DNA from: an uncultured Opitutia bacterium
GTDB lineage: Bacteria > Verrucomicrobiota > Verrucomicrobiia > Opitutales > Opitutaceae
Assembly: GCA_903862955.1 (NCBI GenBank)
Contig: CAIPAH010000023.1
Coordinates: forward strand, 124,001-188,000
Length of the DNA: 64,000 nucleotides
Direction: 5' to 3'
In this document: positions 1 through 9,076 of the stretch, piece by piece
Numbering within the stretch: position 1 is the stretch's first letter
Layout of the letters: every line of letters begins with the position of its first letter
Position numbers and translations under genes: made by a program
Notes under the pieces: model-generated
What the model was told of the DNA's origin: nothing
The model's input: only the letters and a program-made list of their open reading frames with translations
Databases searched by the model: none

Positions 1-1407
1 GCCCGTGGCCACATCGAGCGCGGAATTGGTGGCCCGGGCGATGTGGCCGTTTTCCGCCCGGAAGACAGGCTTGATCCGGGCGTCGGCGCGGGCGGCTTCC
101 TCGAGGATCTGCCGAACATGTGGCTGCGAGGAAGCGTCGTCCGCGATGCAGAGTTCCCAGCGCGGGTAGACCTGCAGGCGCAGGCTCTCGAGCAGTTCGC
201 GGAGGTATTTTTCCGGGGTGTTGTAGGCCGGCACCACCACGCTGATGAGCGGGCCGCCGGCCGCGACCAGGGCGGCGGCGTCCTGCTCGAGCACGGCGCG
301 CAGGCGCGGCGTGAGCCGGTTGTGCCAGCACCAGCGGGTGTAGGGGTCCTGGTCGCGTCGCCGGACAATCTCGGCCGGCACCGCCGCCGTCTCGCCGTGG
401 CCCAGGGTGGCGGCGAGGTGCTGCTGCAGCCGGGAAATTTCCGCGCGGGACTCCTTCCAACTGTCGAAGCGATACCGACCGACCAGCACGCCGCGCAGCA
501 TCGCGGCGACGACCTTGAAAAAATAGAGCCGGCGATAAATCGGGACCGGCCCGCTATGTTCATCGCGGCGGTCCAGATACATGCGGCGGGCAAAGGCCAG
601 CCGGCGGGGGCCGTCGCCCGTCTCCGCGAAGATCTTCAGGTTCGCCGGGCTGGGGGTGTCGGGGCGGATGTCGACCAGGCCGTAGTAGCCTGACTTGAGC
701 GCGTTGGCATGGTCCGGGCGGTGGGCGGCGACGTCGGTTCGATCCTTGGGAAAGACCAGGCGGTTCTCGGTGAGCACGCCGGTCGTGGCGCTGAGCTGCT
801 GGATTTCGCCGCTGGTGCCGAAAATCCAGCCGGTGATGCGGAATTTGCCGTAGCCGGCATTGATCCAGAAGCCCGGGTTTTCAATGAAGCCGAGGAAGCG
901 CTCGCCGATGACGATGTCGCTGGTGGGCATGAGCACATCGTTAAGCACGGCATCGGTTTCGCGGCAGAGCTGTGACCAGGACGCTCGGTGAAAATGCCGG
1001 TAGAGATGGGCCAGGGTCTGGTAAACCACCGCGGCGCGGAGGAGGCGCGGCGGCTTGGTGGCGCTGGAGGGCAGGCCGGACGTGTCGAGGGCGGTGCGGA
1101 AGAACTCCCGCCAGCCCCGGCCATCGTGGTAGTCCAGGGCCAGTTCCCTGGCTCCGCGCCACACTTGCACCCGTTGCACGAAGCCTGTCCGCAGCGATGG
1201 CACGCCGGCGCCGAAGGCGGCCAGCGTGTCCGGACGGTCGAGGCCGTAAATCCCAAGAAATACCCGGCGATCCACGCGGGCGCGCAGATCGACGCAAACC
1301 GCTCCCTCGCCGGGAAAAAGCCAACCGGTGACCTCGATGCCAGCGACTTCCGGCCGCCAATGGGCGGGACTGTCGATATGGAAGCGCGGTGCGGGGGGGG
1401 CGGTCAT
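1..1407 (-). CDS. GT2-family glycosyltransferase with duplicated N-terminal accessory domain, 3'-truncated by window edge
   Basis: The reading frame is open from ATG at 1407 to base 1, giving 469 codons without a stop; the C-terminus lies outside the window. The last 85 or so residues begin a GT-A GT2 domain: LISVVVPAYNTPEKYL, then CIADDASSQPHV with the nucleotide-binding Asp pair. The DxD region is not reached. Before it are two copies of an accessory module, at about residues 20-105 (TGWLF ... DRPDT ... TGF) and about 200-285 (TGWIF ... DRTDV ... SGYYG). The same module occurs in the genes at 6621-8558 and 9077-10342. It probably transfers a sugar to a polysaccharide at the cytoplasmic membrane face; donor and acceptor are unknown. 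It is divergent from the gene at 1501. Confidence 0.8.
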   Translation of the reverse strand, partial: MTAPPAPRFHIDSPAHWRPEVAGIEVTGWLFPGEGAVCVDLRARVDRRVFLGIYGLDRPDTLAAFGAGVPSLRTGFVQRVQVWRGARELALDYHDGRGWREFFRTALDTSGLPSSATKPPRLLRAAVVYQTLAHLYRHFHRASWSQLCRETDAVLNDVLMPTSDIVIGERFLGFIENPGFWINAGYGKFRITGWIFGTSGEIQQLSATTGVLTENRLVFPKDRTDVAAHRPDHANALKSGYYGLVDIRPDTPSPANLKIFAETGDGPRRLAFARRMYLDRRDEHSGPVPIYRRLYFFKVVAAMLRGVLVGRYRFDSWKESRAEISRLQQHLAATLGHGETAAVPAEIVRRRDQDPYTRWCWHNRLTPRLRAVLEQDAAALVAAGGPLISVVVPAYNTPEKYLRELLESLRLQVYPRWELCIADDASSQPHVRQILEEAARADARIKPVFRAENGHIARATNSALDVATG

Positions 1408-1500
1408 GAAAACAGCGGGAAATTAAGCGGTGACCCCGAGGGGAGAGTAAAGCCTGTTCCGGCCGGCGGGTGACCCATTAAACGGGTTGGCAAGGCCCGG
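1408..1500. promoter_or_regulatory. Divergent intergenic region
   Basis: These 93 bases separate the minus-strand glycosyltransferase from the plus-strand GT39-like gene, so promoters for both should lie here or just inside the coding regions. I could not identify convincing -35/-10 boxes or an operator. Confidence 0.35.
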
Positions 1501-3615
1501 GTGATGACTTTGCCTTGCCGGATGGGAAACCCCTCTGCCGCGCGACCGCCCGGCCGCCTTGAGTCGTGGCTGGCACTGGCGGCTTTTGTGGCGTGCCTCG
1601 CGGGGCATTTTGCGGGGGCCATGGTCGGCTGGCAGAGCCGCAACCTGCCAGGCGTCGAATACCGGCAGGCGCAGACGGCGATTTCAGCATATTTCATCAA
1701 GGAGAGCCGCGATTTCTCCCTCGCGTATCCGACCCCGGTGCTGGGCAAGCCGTGGTCGATTCCGCTGGAATTCCCGCTTTACCAATGGACTGCGGTGGCG
1801 GTGAGTGACGTGACCGGCCTGGGCCTGACCAAGGCGGGGCGGGTGGTAAGCCTGGCGTGTTTCTACCTGATGTTGCCGGCGCTGTTTCTCCTGCTCGGAC
1901 GCTGGCGGGTGGCGCCGGGACACCGCTGGCTGGTGCTCGCAGTGGTGGTGACGTGCCCGCTGTATGTCTTTTATTCGCGGGCGTTCCTGATCGAGACGAT
2001 GGCGCTGATGTTCGCGGTGTGGTTCTGGGTGGCGTTTGAGCGGGCCGTGACGGCCCGCAGCCTGGGCTGGCTCGCAGTGGCGGCGGTCGCAGGCACCGGG
2101 GCGGGGCTGGTCAAGGTGACGACGTTCATGCTCTACCTACTGCCCGTGGCGGGCTGGGCGGTGGGGCGCCTGTGGCGCCAGCGGGCGAGCGCCTGGCGGG
2201 GGGACCTGGCATGGGTGCTCGGGGCGGTGGCGGTGCCCTTCGCGGCGACGCTGGGCTGGCTGAAATATTCGGATGCGGTCAAGGCGCTGAATCCGAACGC
2301 CGGTTTCCTCGGCTCGGCTGCATCATTGAGTTTCACACTCGGAGCGCCAGCCACGCGGTTTTCGGCGGAGCTGTGGGCGATGAAGGGCCGGATCATGGCC
2401 ACGCAGCTCACCTGGCTGCCGATGCTGGTGGCGTGCGGCGTGGTGGCACTGACGCTGGCGCGAACGCGACTGAAGGAGCTGGCCTGGTGCCTCGCGGTGT
2501 TTGGTGCCGCGCTCGTGGTTTTCCCGATCCTCTACGCCTACCATGAATACTACTACCTCGCGAACACCGTGATGCTCATGCTGGCGGTGGGATTCGTGGT
2601 GGTGGGCTTGGCAGAATCCGCCCGCCCGCGCTGGCTGCTCACCCTGGCGATGCTCCTGGTGATCGGCGGGCAGGCCTATGCCTATTTTGAACGGTTTTAC
2701 CCGGTACAGCGGGGAATCAGTGCGGGAGGTGATGGGCTGACGCAGGCGCTGCACCTGCTCACCGACCCGGACGAAGTGGTCGTGGTGACGGGACAGGATT
2801 GGAACTCGATGACGCCCTACTACGCGCAGCGGCGGGCGCTGATGCTGCGGGCCGATGCCGAGAACAATCCCGCGCAGGTGGACGCCGCCCTGGCGGCGCT
2901 GGCCGGGGAGAAAATGGGTGCGCTCGTGCTGACGGGTCCGGTGGGAAGCCGGGGTTGGCTGGTCGAGCGCTTAGTGGCGCGAGGGTTGGAGCCACAGCCG
3001 CTGTTCTACTGGCGCGACGCGGCGGTCTACCTGGCGGCAGCGGATCATGCGCGGAATGTCCGGAGGCTCGACGAACTCGTCTTCCCGGAAGTGCGGGTCG
3101 CGCCCGGCGCGGGGAAGTTCCACGAGCAGCCCGTGAACGGTTGGTATCAGGTGCGGTCGCTCCCTCGCGACCAGCGGGCGACGTTCGACGGCATGACGCC
3201 GGCGCCGGTGCGGTTTTTCAGCAGTTACGGACTGACCTTGGAGCGCGCCAACGGGCGATTGGATTTCGGAGTGCACCCGGTGACGCGTCTGGTCTTTGCG
3301 CTGCCGGCCGGCCGGCATGTCCTTCGGACCACGGTGCTCTTCGCGGAGGATGCCTACCGGGCGGACCTGCCTGAGGCCGATGCGACCGACGGCGTGGAAA
3401 TCACCCTGTCTGCTGCGGGCCCGGGCGACACCGCGCAGGTGCTGGGTTCGCGTCTCGTGGATCCGCGTCACCGCCCCCAGGATCGCGGGCGGATTCCGTT
3501 GCTGTTTGAATTCACGCTCCCGGCCGCGGGGGAAGTGGAGCTGTTCATCGGTCCCGGGCCGGCGGGCCGCACCACCCGCGACTGGGTCATGCTCGGCCGG
3601 CTGGTGATCGACTGA
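1501..3615 (+). CDS. GT39/ArnT-like membrane glycosyltransferase
   Basis: This 704-residue protein has about ten hydrophobic segments followed by a soluble C-terminal part. The first extracytoplasmic loop carries GVEYRQAQTAISAYF and PWSIPLEFPLYQW, in the place where GT39/ArnT/PMT-type enzymes hold their acidic catalytic residues. The C-terminal 120 residues look like a beta-sandwich (LVFALPAGRHVL, ATDGVEITL, GRTTRDWVMLGRL), possibly a carbohydrate-binding fold. Such enzymes use polyprenyl-phosphate sugars on the periplasmic side. It is a clear paralogue of the convergent gene at 3622-5721. GTG 1501, ATG 1504 and ATG 1522 are all possible starts, and no strong Shine-Dalgarno decides between them. 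Family confidence is moderate; substrate unknown. Confidence 0.75.
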   Translation: MMTLPCRMGNPSAARPPGRLESWLALAAFVACLAGHFAGAMVGWQSRNLPGVEYRQAQTAISAYFIKESRDFSLAYPTPVLGKPWSIPLEFPLYQWTAVAVSDVTGLGLTKAGRVVSLACFYLMLPALFLLLGRWRVAPGHRWLVLAVVVTCPLYVFYSRAFLIETMALMFAVWFWVAFERAVTARSLGWLAVAAVAGTGAGLVKVTTFMLYLLPVAGWAVGRLWRQRASAWRGDLAWVLGAVAVPFAATLGWLKYSDAVKALNPNAGFLGSAASLSFTLGAPATRFSAELWAMKGRIMATQLTWLPMLVACGVVALTLARTRLKELAWCLAVFGAALVVFPILYAYHEYYYLANTVMLMLAVGFVVVGLAESARPRWLLTLAMLLVIGGQAYAYFERFYPVQRGISAGGDGLTQALHLLTDPDEVVVVTGQDWNSMTPYYAQRRALMLRADAENNPAQVDAALAALAGEKMGALVLTGPVGSRGWLVERLVARGLEPQPLFYWRDAAVYLAAADHARNVRRLDELVFPEVRVAPGAGKFHEQPVNGWYQVRSLPRDQRATFDGMTPAPVRFFSSYGLTLERANGRLDFGVHPVTRLVFALPAGRHVLRTTVLFAEDAYRADLPEADATDGVEITLSAAGPGDTAQVLGSRLVDPRHRPQDRGRIPLLFEFTLPAAGEVELFIGPGPAGRTTRDWVMLGRLVID

Positions 3616-3626
3616 CGCGGGTCAGT
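3611..3626. repeat. Short perfect inverted repeat spanning two convergent stop codons
   Basis: ACTGAC, GCGG loop, GTCAGT: six-base arms contain the TGA of the plus-strand gene (3613-3615) and the TGA of the minus-strand gene (3624-3622). There is no T-run, so terminator function is doubtful; it may simply reflect the symmetry of the two gene ends. Confidence 0.4.
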
Positions 3627-5721
3627 GGATCGAGATGCGTTCCCAGTACGCCCAGTCGTTGGTGAAGTTGCCGCGCGGACCGGCGGTGATGCGGAAAATC
3701 ACGGGCCCGGCAAATGGCCCGGCATGCGCGAGGTGAATCGACTGCGGGCCGCGATCGGCAGGGTGCTGGACCGGGTCGAGGTCGCGTTGATAGATCATCC
3801 GGCGGGCGCCCTGCGGCTGCTCCTCAATGATCTCGACCGTGATGCCATCGGTGATGGCGGGACCGCCCGGGGCATAGGCGGCCGACACCAGCCCGACCAC
3901 GGCTTCGATCTGCGTGGCGCCCGGCGGGGCGGTGAACTGCAGTTCGGAAATGGGGTGCGCCAGAATCGCGACGCGCCCATCGGCCTGCCCGAGCATCACG
4001 CCGTAACGGCCGCGGGCGCGCGTGGGGTGCGGGCTCAACTGCGGCACCGCCAGCGTCCCGGCGTCGGCCTCGACCATCGGGACGTCTTCGAGTTCGGCCA
4101 ACGACGGTCCGTTGAGCGTGACGCCGGCGAAGGTGCGGCCGGCGAGCCGGGTGCGGGCGCTGGCGATCACGCTCTTGGGCAGATAGAGGTCGCCCTCGGC
4201 GCTGCTCGCGAACGGCACCGGTTCGAGGTGGAAGCGACTGAGGCGTTCGCGCAGGAATTCCGGCGCGGCCTCCTCGTTCACGTCCCGGCGGTTGAGCAGG
4301 GCTGTGATCCGGCGGGGCGGCAGCTGCGCGACGACGCGCTCAAGCGCCGCGGTGTCCAACTCGCGCCCGGCCGGCACGGAGATCACGCGGCGCTGGGCGT
4401 AATACGGCACCAGCGTGTTCCAGTCCCAGCCATAGACCAGCACGACGTCGTCGGCGGGCACGGTTTCCCGCAGCACCGCGGCGATGCCCGGCGCCGCCGG
4501 CAGCACCCGGCGGTGATAATCCCAGTAGCTGTCATGGAAGAGCAGGCCCTGCCCGCCGAGGAACAGCGCCGCCGCCAGCACCCGCGCGCCGCGCGGGAGG
4601 CGGGGGCTGTTCCAAACCCCGGCGAGCAGGATGCCCGCGGCCGCGAGGGGGAAGAGGGCGGTGGCGCAGTAGTAATAGTCGTGGCGGAAATAGAGGTTGG
4701 AGAACAGCAGCGGCCCGGTGAGGAAGCAGGCCGCGCACCACGCGGCGGCGCGCCGGCAGGCGGGAGTGACGAGGGTCGCGCAAAAGGCGAGGAGCACGAG
4801 CGAGCCACCGCTGACGATCAGCCCGGAGAGGTTGCGCCAAAGTTCGGCCCAGACGTCGCCGGCGAAACGTTGCCCAACGGTGCCCCAGACCCAACTCGAG
4901 AGCTGCGACGACTTCAGGTAATCGGCAAACGGATTGGCGTCCTTCACTCGGTCCGCGTGCCGCACCCACCAGCCCGCCACAACAATCCCGGCCAGAACGG
5001 GGCCCGCGGCAAACAGCGTGCGGCGCGAAAGCGCGGCGGGCGCCTGGGTCCGATGGGCCCAGTGTTGGCGCCAAGCGGGCCACGCCAACAGCATTGCCGG
5101 CGGCAGGAACACAGCCCAAGTGGTGATCTTGGTCAGGCCGGCGAGGATGGCGAAAAGACCGGCGGTGACGGCCCAGGGCGTGGAATCGTCCCGCACTGCC
5201 CGCACCAGTGTGTAGAGAAACCAGGCCGAGAAGCAGAGCGCGGTCGTCTCGATCATGAACGTGCGCCCGTAGAACAGGTACACCGGGCCCGAGAGCACCG
5301 CGCTGACCACGAGCAACCGGCGGGTGGGCGCAAGGTCCAGCAGGCCCGCAATCAGGTAAATCGCGGGGAGCGTGGCCCCGAGAAACGCGACACTGACGCC
5401 GCGCCCGGTGGACTCGAGGCCGAGGTCGAAGGTCCGGCTGACGGCGACGACGAGCCATTGGTAGATCGGAAATTCGAAAGGGACCGACCACGGCGGCCCG
5501 AAGATGGGGAATTCATAATCCACCCGGAAGCCATCGACCTGCATCCAGTAGGCGGTGACCGCGGTCTGCAGCTGGCGGAACTCGTTGCGGTCGAGGATGG
5601 AGGCGTGCCAGGAGCGCGTGAGCAGCCAAGCGGCACCCACGAGCGTGGCGCCAAGGAATGCGAACAGCCACGCGCGCGACGGCGGCGGGAGGGAAACGGG
5701 CCCGGTGTCCGGCTCAGTCAT
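3622..5721 (-). CDS. GT39/ArnT-like membrane glycosyltransferase, paralogue of the 1501-3615 gene
   Basis: This 699-residue polytopic protein shares the signature blocks of its convergent neighbour: NEFRQLQTAVTAYW (versus EYRQAQTAISAYF), PWSVPFEFPIYQW (versus PWSIPLEFPLYQW), DWNTLVPYYAQRR (versus DWNSMTPYYAQRR) and a C-terminal beta-sandwich ending near NDWAYWERISIH. It has ten or more membrane segments followed by a periplasmic-type domain. It likely transfers a lipid-linked sugar outside the cytoplasmic membrane. The ATG overlaps the stop of the upstream epimerase gene by four bases (5718-5721), suggesting coupled translation. Substrate unknown. Confidence 0.75.
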   Translation of the reverse strand: MTEPDTGPVSLPPPSRAWLFAFLGATLVGAAWLLTRSWHASILDRNEFRQLQTAVTAYWMQVDGFRVDYEFPIFGPPWSVPFEFPIYQWLVVAVSRTFDLGLESTGRGVSVAFLGATLPAIYLIAGLLDLAPTRRLLVVSAVLSGPVYLFYGRTFMIETTALCFSAWFLYTLVRAVRDDSTPWAVTAGLFAILAGLTKITTWAVFLPPAMLLAWPAWRQHWAHRTQAPAALSRRTLFAAGPVLAGIVVAGWWVRHADRVKDANPFADYLKSSQLSSWVWGTVGQRFAGDVWAELWRNLSGLIVSGGSLVLLAFCATLVTPACRRAAAWCAACFLTGPLLFSNLYFRHDYYYCATALFPLAAAGILLAGVWNSPRLPRGARVLAAALFLGGQGLLFHDSYWDYHRRVLPAAPGIAAVLRETVPADDVVLVYGWDWNTLVPYYAQRRVISVPAGRELDTAALERVVAQLPPRRITALLNRRDVNEEAAPEFLRERLSRFHLEPVPFASSAEGDLYLPKSVIASARTRLAGRTFAGVTLNGPSLAELEDVPMVEADAGTLAVPQLSPHPTRARGRYGVMLGQADGRVAILAHPISELQFTAPPGATQIEAVVGLVSAAYAPGGPAITDGITVEIIEEQPQGARRMIYQRDLDPVQHPADRGPQSIHLAHAGPFAGPVIFRITAGPRGNFTNDWAYWERISIH

Positions 5722-6617
5722 GCGTAACCAGCGGCGGCGCGGCGGATGCCTTCGTCGAGGTTTACGGCCGCCTTCCAGCCGGTGGCGGAGGCGAAGCGGG
5801 TGTTGTCGAGGCGACTGTCGTGGACATCCCAGGTGGGCGCGGGCTGCGGCTGCAGCGCGACGCGGCGCCCGGTGTGCTTTTCCACCAGGCCGATGACCTC
5901 GCGGACGGAGTGCGATTCACCCGCGCTGAGGTTGAATGTGCCGGTCAGGCGCCGGGAGAGAACCAGCTCGAGGGCGCACAGGAAATCCGTGTAGTGCAGG
6001 AAATCCTTCCGCGCGCTGCCGTCGCCCCACAACGTGAGCGGCTGTCCCTCGACTGCGCAGCGCAACGCGTGCGGGATGAGTCCCTGCGCGCGATTCGGGG
6101 GAACGGGGTAGCCGTAGGGATTCGAGATGCGGAGAATGGTGCAGGCTAGCCCGTGATACGTGGCGTAGGTCGCGATGAGTTGCTCCGCGGCGCGCTTGGC
6201 GCGGCCGTAGCTGCCGATCGGGAGGCAGGCGTCCGTCTCGACGTTGGCCCGGCCGGGCGCGTTGCCGTAGACCGTCCCGCCCGAGGAAAAGAAGACAAAG
6301 TGCAGGCGCTTGGATTTCGGGGACGCGGCGATGGCTTCGAGCAGGTTCTTCAGGAGCGGCAAGTCCTGTTTTTCCTCCATGCCCGGGTCCTTTTCGGAGG
6401 TGGCGGGCAGGGTGCTCCACGCCAGATGCAGCAACGCGCTGGATTCACCCGTGGCCAAGGCCGGGATCAATTCGGACAAAGGGAGCAAACCGGGGCCGCC
6501 TTGACGCGAATACAGGGACAGGCCGGGCTCGGACGCACGGAAATGTTCCGCGATGAGCGAAGCCAGTCGGCCGCGTCCGCCGGTGACGATCAGTCGTGAG
6601 TTGGTCGGCTCAGGCAT
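5718..6617 (-). CDS. NAD-dependent epimerase/dehydratase (extended SDR)
   Basis: A 299-residue extended short-chain dehydrogenase. The Rossmann motif is VTGGRGRLAS near the N-terminus, a variant of TGGxGxxG with Ala at the last position; the catalytic Tyr-Lys pair lies in SYGRAKRAAEQ, and FFSSGGTVYG supplies the Ser region. Such enzymes epimerise or dehydrate nucleotide-activated sugars in the cytosol. It sits between two glycosyltransferase genes, three bases downstream-adjacent to the gene at 6621 and overlapping the membrane glycosyltransferase start by four bases, so a role in making a donor for this cluster is likely. The exact reaction cannot be told from sequence. Confidence 0.82.
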   Translation of the reverse strand: MPEPTNSRLIVTGGRGRLASLIAEHFRASEPGLSLYSRQGGPGLLPLSELIPALATGESSALLHLAWSTLPATSEKDPGMEEKQDLPLLKNLLEAIAASPKSKRLHFVFFSSGGTVYGNAPGRANVETDACLPIGSYGRAKRAAEQLIATYATYHGLACTILRISNPYGYPVPPNRAQGLIPHALRCAVEGQPLTLWGDGSARKDFLHYTDFLCALELVLSRRLTGTFNLSAGESHSVREVIGLVEKHTGRRVALQPQPAPTWDVHDSRLDNTRFASATGWKAAVNLDEGIRRAAAGYA

Positions 6618-6620
6618 GAG

Positions 6621-8558
6621 TCACGACGGTGCCAGCGACAGATAGAATTTGGCAAGCGCCGCCGCGCTGCGCGGCCAGCTGAAGTTTTTTTCCGCGAAGT
6701 CGCTCGCCCCGTGACCCAATCGGGCGGCCAGCTCCGGGTCGGCGCGCAATGCCCGCACCGCCCGGGCGATGCCCGCGGCGTCGGCGCGGTCGAGCACGTA
6801 GGCATCGACGCCATGCCGGACCACCGTGCCGAGGTTGGTGCGTGGCAGCACGACGGGGCGGCCGATGGCGAAGAACTCGGGCAGTTTCGAGGGAAAACGA
6901 TAGTCGTTGAACGCATCCGGCGCACCCGGTTGCACGAAAATATCCGCGAGCGCCAGCAGCGCCGGGAGGTGGCGGTGGTGCGAAATCTGCCCGAGCGAAA
7001 GCACGAAGGGCTTGGCCGCCGCCGCCAGGTCGGCGGGCAGCGGCACGCGATCGAGGCCGGTGCGGATCAGCGTCACGGCGTCGCCGGAGGCATTGAGCTC
7101 GACCACCGCGGCATACAGTTCGCGCACTTCGGCGGCATTGGCCGCGTGGACGTTGCCGTGATAGAAGAGGACCGTCTCGCGCGACCGGGCATCGAGCACG
7201 CGCCGGAAGGCCTCGGGGCGCGGCCGGGGATAAAAATACCGCGCATCCGCGGCCGGCCAGATCGCGACGCAGGGTTTCCCCGCGGGAACAAATTCCCGAA
7301 GACGCTCGGCGATCACCGTCACACCGTCGGCAGTGGCGAGAAAGATGCGGCTGCGGTGCGGGTGGGACAGATCCGCGGGCACAACCGCGTCGAGTTCGCG
7401 ATCGCTCATCCGGTCCAGCGCCGAAAATTCGCGCCCCACGGTGATGCTGAGGAGCTGCTGCTCGTTGTCCTCGAGGTGAACGAAAACCCGCGAGCCGTGC
7501 CGCGCGCGCAGTTTTTCGGTGAGGATCCGGACGTGTTCCCGCGGCGTCCATGCGTGGATGACGTCGGGCCCGCGACCGTTGGCGAAAATTACACCGCCCT
7601 CGGCCTCCGCAAAAGTCAGCCCGCGAAACGCCGGTCGCTCGTGGTGTGCGAGTGCGTCGAGGTCGTGCGGCACGGCGACGCTGCACGTGTGGCCGGCCGC
7701 GGCGAGCTCGTTGGCCAGGGCGGCGACGTGCAGCGCGCTGTTCGAGGCGAAGCTGCCGTGCAGCACGAAGAAAACGTTCAGCGGCCGGGCCGGGCGGGAG
7801 GGGCCGGCCGAAGGCGCTTTTGGTGCGTTGCGATCCTCATCCAAGCCGATGCGAGACGCAGTGAGGTCGAGATCGACGGCGTGGTTTTCGTCGGTGGCGA
7901 CGCTGAAAGTCACCGCGGTGCGGGCGATGGCGAGTTTTCCACTGGCGAGGCGCGCACGCACGCGAACCGGCCCATGGCCGGCGACGAGAAAATCCTGGCT
8001 TCGGAAACCTGCGCGACCGGCGTGCGACACTTGGGGAAAGAGCGATTGAACGTCTGTGCGCGTCAGCCCGACGTCGCAGGCGATTTCGCGATGACCGTAA
8101 CGCAGCGCGAGTTCCTTCACGGGTTCATCGGCCGAGAGCGCCCATCCGCCCGCCTTCACGCGGTCGTGCAGGACACCTTGTGAAATTGGCTCGTCAAGCA
8201 CCGCGGAGAACGGCACGGGCTCCACGACGAGGGAGAGCTGCTTGAATCGTTGCCAAGTGCCGTCCGGGCGTTGCGCCTCGAGGGACGCGACGAAGACGCC
8301 CGGCGGGAGTGGGCCGGAGAGAACGAAACCGGATCGCGCCGCCGCAGTTGCCGATGGAAAAAGCTGGGGGACGTCGGTTCGCGTGGTGCGCTGCGTCTGA
8401 GGAACCACGCCGGCCGTCGTCACCAGGCGGACGGCGGGTGGATCGGGCAGGTCCTCGGCGAAGCACCAGCCTTTGACGGTGACTCCCGACGCGCTCGAGC
8501 GCAGCGGTTGGGGCGTCTCGATTTCGCTGTGCAGCCGGAGTGCGCCGGGGGAATTCAT
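6621..8558 (-). CDS. GT4-like glycosyltransferase with two N-terminal accessory repeats
   Basis: A 645-residue protein from ATG 8558, chosen because it makes a four-base ATGA overlap with the upstream stop; a longer open frame reaches 8615 inside the coiled-coil gene. Residues 28-108 (KGWCF, TRTDVPQLFP, RSGF) and 136-218 (GGWAL, TRTDVQSLFP, RAGF) are two copies of a module shared with 1-1407 and 9077-10342. From about residue 260 it is GT-B-like: NVFFVLHGSFASNSALH opens the N-terminal Rossmann domain, and the C-terminal half has FVLSLGQISHHRHLPALL, DIFVQPG and FPSKLPEFFAIGRPVVLP. The usual E-x7-E signature is degenerate. Donor and acceptor unknown. Confidence 0.75.
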   Translation of the reverse strand: MNSPGALRLHSEIETPQPLRSSASGVTVKGWCFAEDLPDPPAVRLVTTAGVVPQTQRTTRTDVPQLFPSATAAARSGFVLSGPLPPGVFVASLEAQRPDGTWQRFKQLSLVVEPVPFSAVLDEPISQGVLHDRVKAGGWALSADEPVKELALRYGHREIACDVGLTRTDVQSLFPQVSHAGRAGFRSQDFLVAGHGPVRVRARLASGKLAIARTAVTFSVATDENHAVDLDLTASRIGLDEDRNAPKAPSAGPSRPARPLNVFFVLHGSFASNSALHVAALANELAAAGHTCSVAVPHDLDALAHHERPAFRGLTFAEAEGGVIFANGRGPDVIHAWTPREHVRILTEKLRARHGSRVFVHLEDNEQQLLSITVGREFSALDRMSDRELDAVVPADLSHPHRSRIFLATADGVTVIAERLREFVPAGKPCVAIWPAADARYFYPRPRPEAFRRVLDARSRETVLFYHGNVHAANAAEVRELYAAVVELNASGDAVTLIRTGLDRVPLPADLAAAAKPFVLSLGQISHHRHLPALLALADIFVQPGAPDAFNDYRFPSKLPEFFAIGRPVVLPRTNLGTVVRHGVDAYVLDRADAAGIARAVRALRADPELAARLGHGASDFAEKNFSWPRSAAALAKFYLSLAPS

Positions 8559-9010
8559 GACTTGCCGCCGGAGAAGATGCGTTCCACCGCGCGCAGCCAC
8601 GCCGTCCACCGCCAACTGCGGGTGGTCTTCAAGGCGCGCAGGTCGGCGTCGATTTGTGCGAGGCGCTGCTCCCGGGCGGCGGCCTCGCGGAGCTGCGCTT
8701 CGAGCTTCCGCTGGATTTCCGCAAGCTGCGCCTGTGCGACTTCGAGGGATTGCGTGATCGCCTGTTGGAGACGCTGCAGCTGGGCCAGCTGGGTTTCACT
8801 CTCGGCGCGGAGACGTTCGGCGTGTGCCGTCTCGGCCAGCTTCTGGTCCGCCAGGGATTGGGCGCCGTGCAGGAGGCGGTTGGTCTCGTCGAGGCGCGCG
8901 GCGGTTTCGTCCCGCGCGTCCTCGAGTTCCATGATGCGGACTTGGGCGAGGATCAGCTGCTGCCGCACGCGGGGCAGAACCTCGGCCGGGTCCGGTGGGG
9001 CGGGATTCAT
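8555..9010 (-). CDS. Small coiled-coil protein with a SWRWTAWLR-type C-terminus
   Basis: A 151-residue protein, almost entirely amphipathic coiled coil (about residues 15-125, rich in Ala, Gln, Glu and Leu). It ends in TTRSWRWTAWLRAVERIF, resembling the S-SWR-T-PLR patch that often follows coiled coils in polysaccharide glycosyltransferases. No signal peptide or membrane span is visible. Its stop overlaps the ATG of the downstream glycosyltransferase (ATGA, 8555-8558). It could be a scaffold or molecular-ruler partner for that enzyme; this is inference from position and shape only. Confidence 0.7.
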   Translation of the reverse strand: MNPAPPDPAEVLPRVRQQLILAQVRIMELEDARDETAARLDETNRLLHGAQSLADQKLAETAHAERLRAESETQLAQLQRLQQAITQSLEVAQAQLAEIQRKLEAQLREAAAREQRLAQIDADLRALKTTRSWRWTAWLRAVERIFSGGKS

Positions 9011-9076
9011 GACGAACTGATCATCAAGTCGCAGCCGTCCGCGATGTGAAGTTTAATGTCGCCGAGGCCAACCGGA

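Noticed and set aside
3625-5727. A 700-codon plus-strand open frame opposite the GT39-like gene
   Set aside because: Arg/Gly/Pro-rich translation with no membrane segments or motifs, antisense to a clear membrane protein gene.
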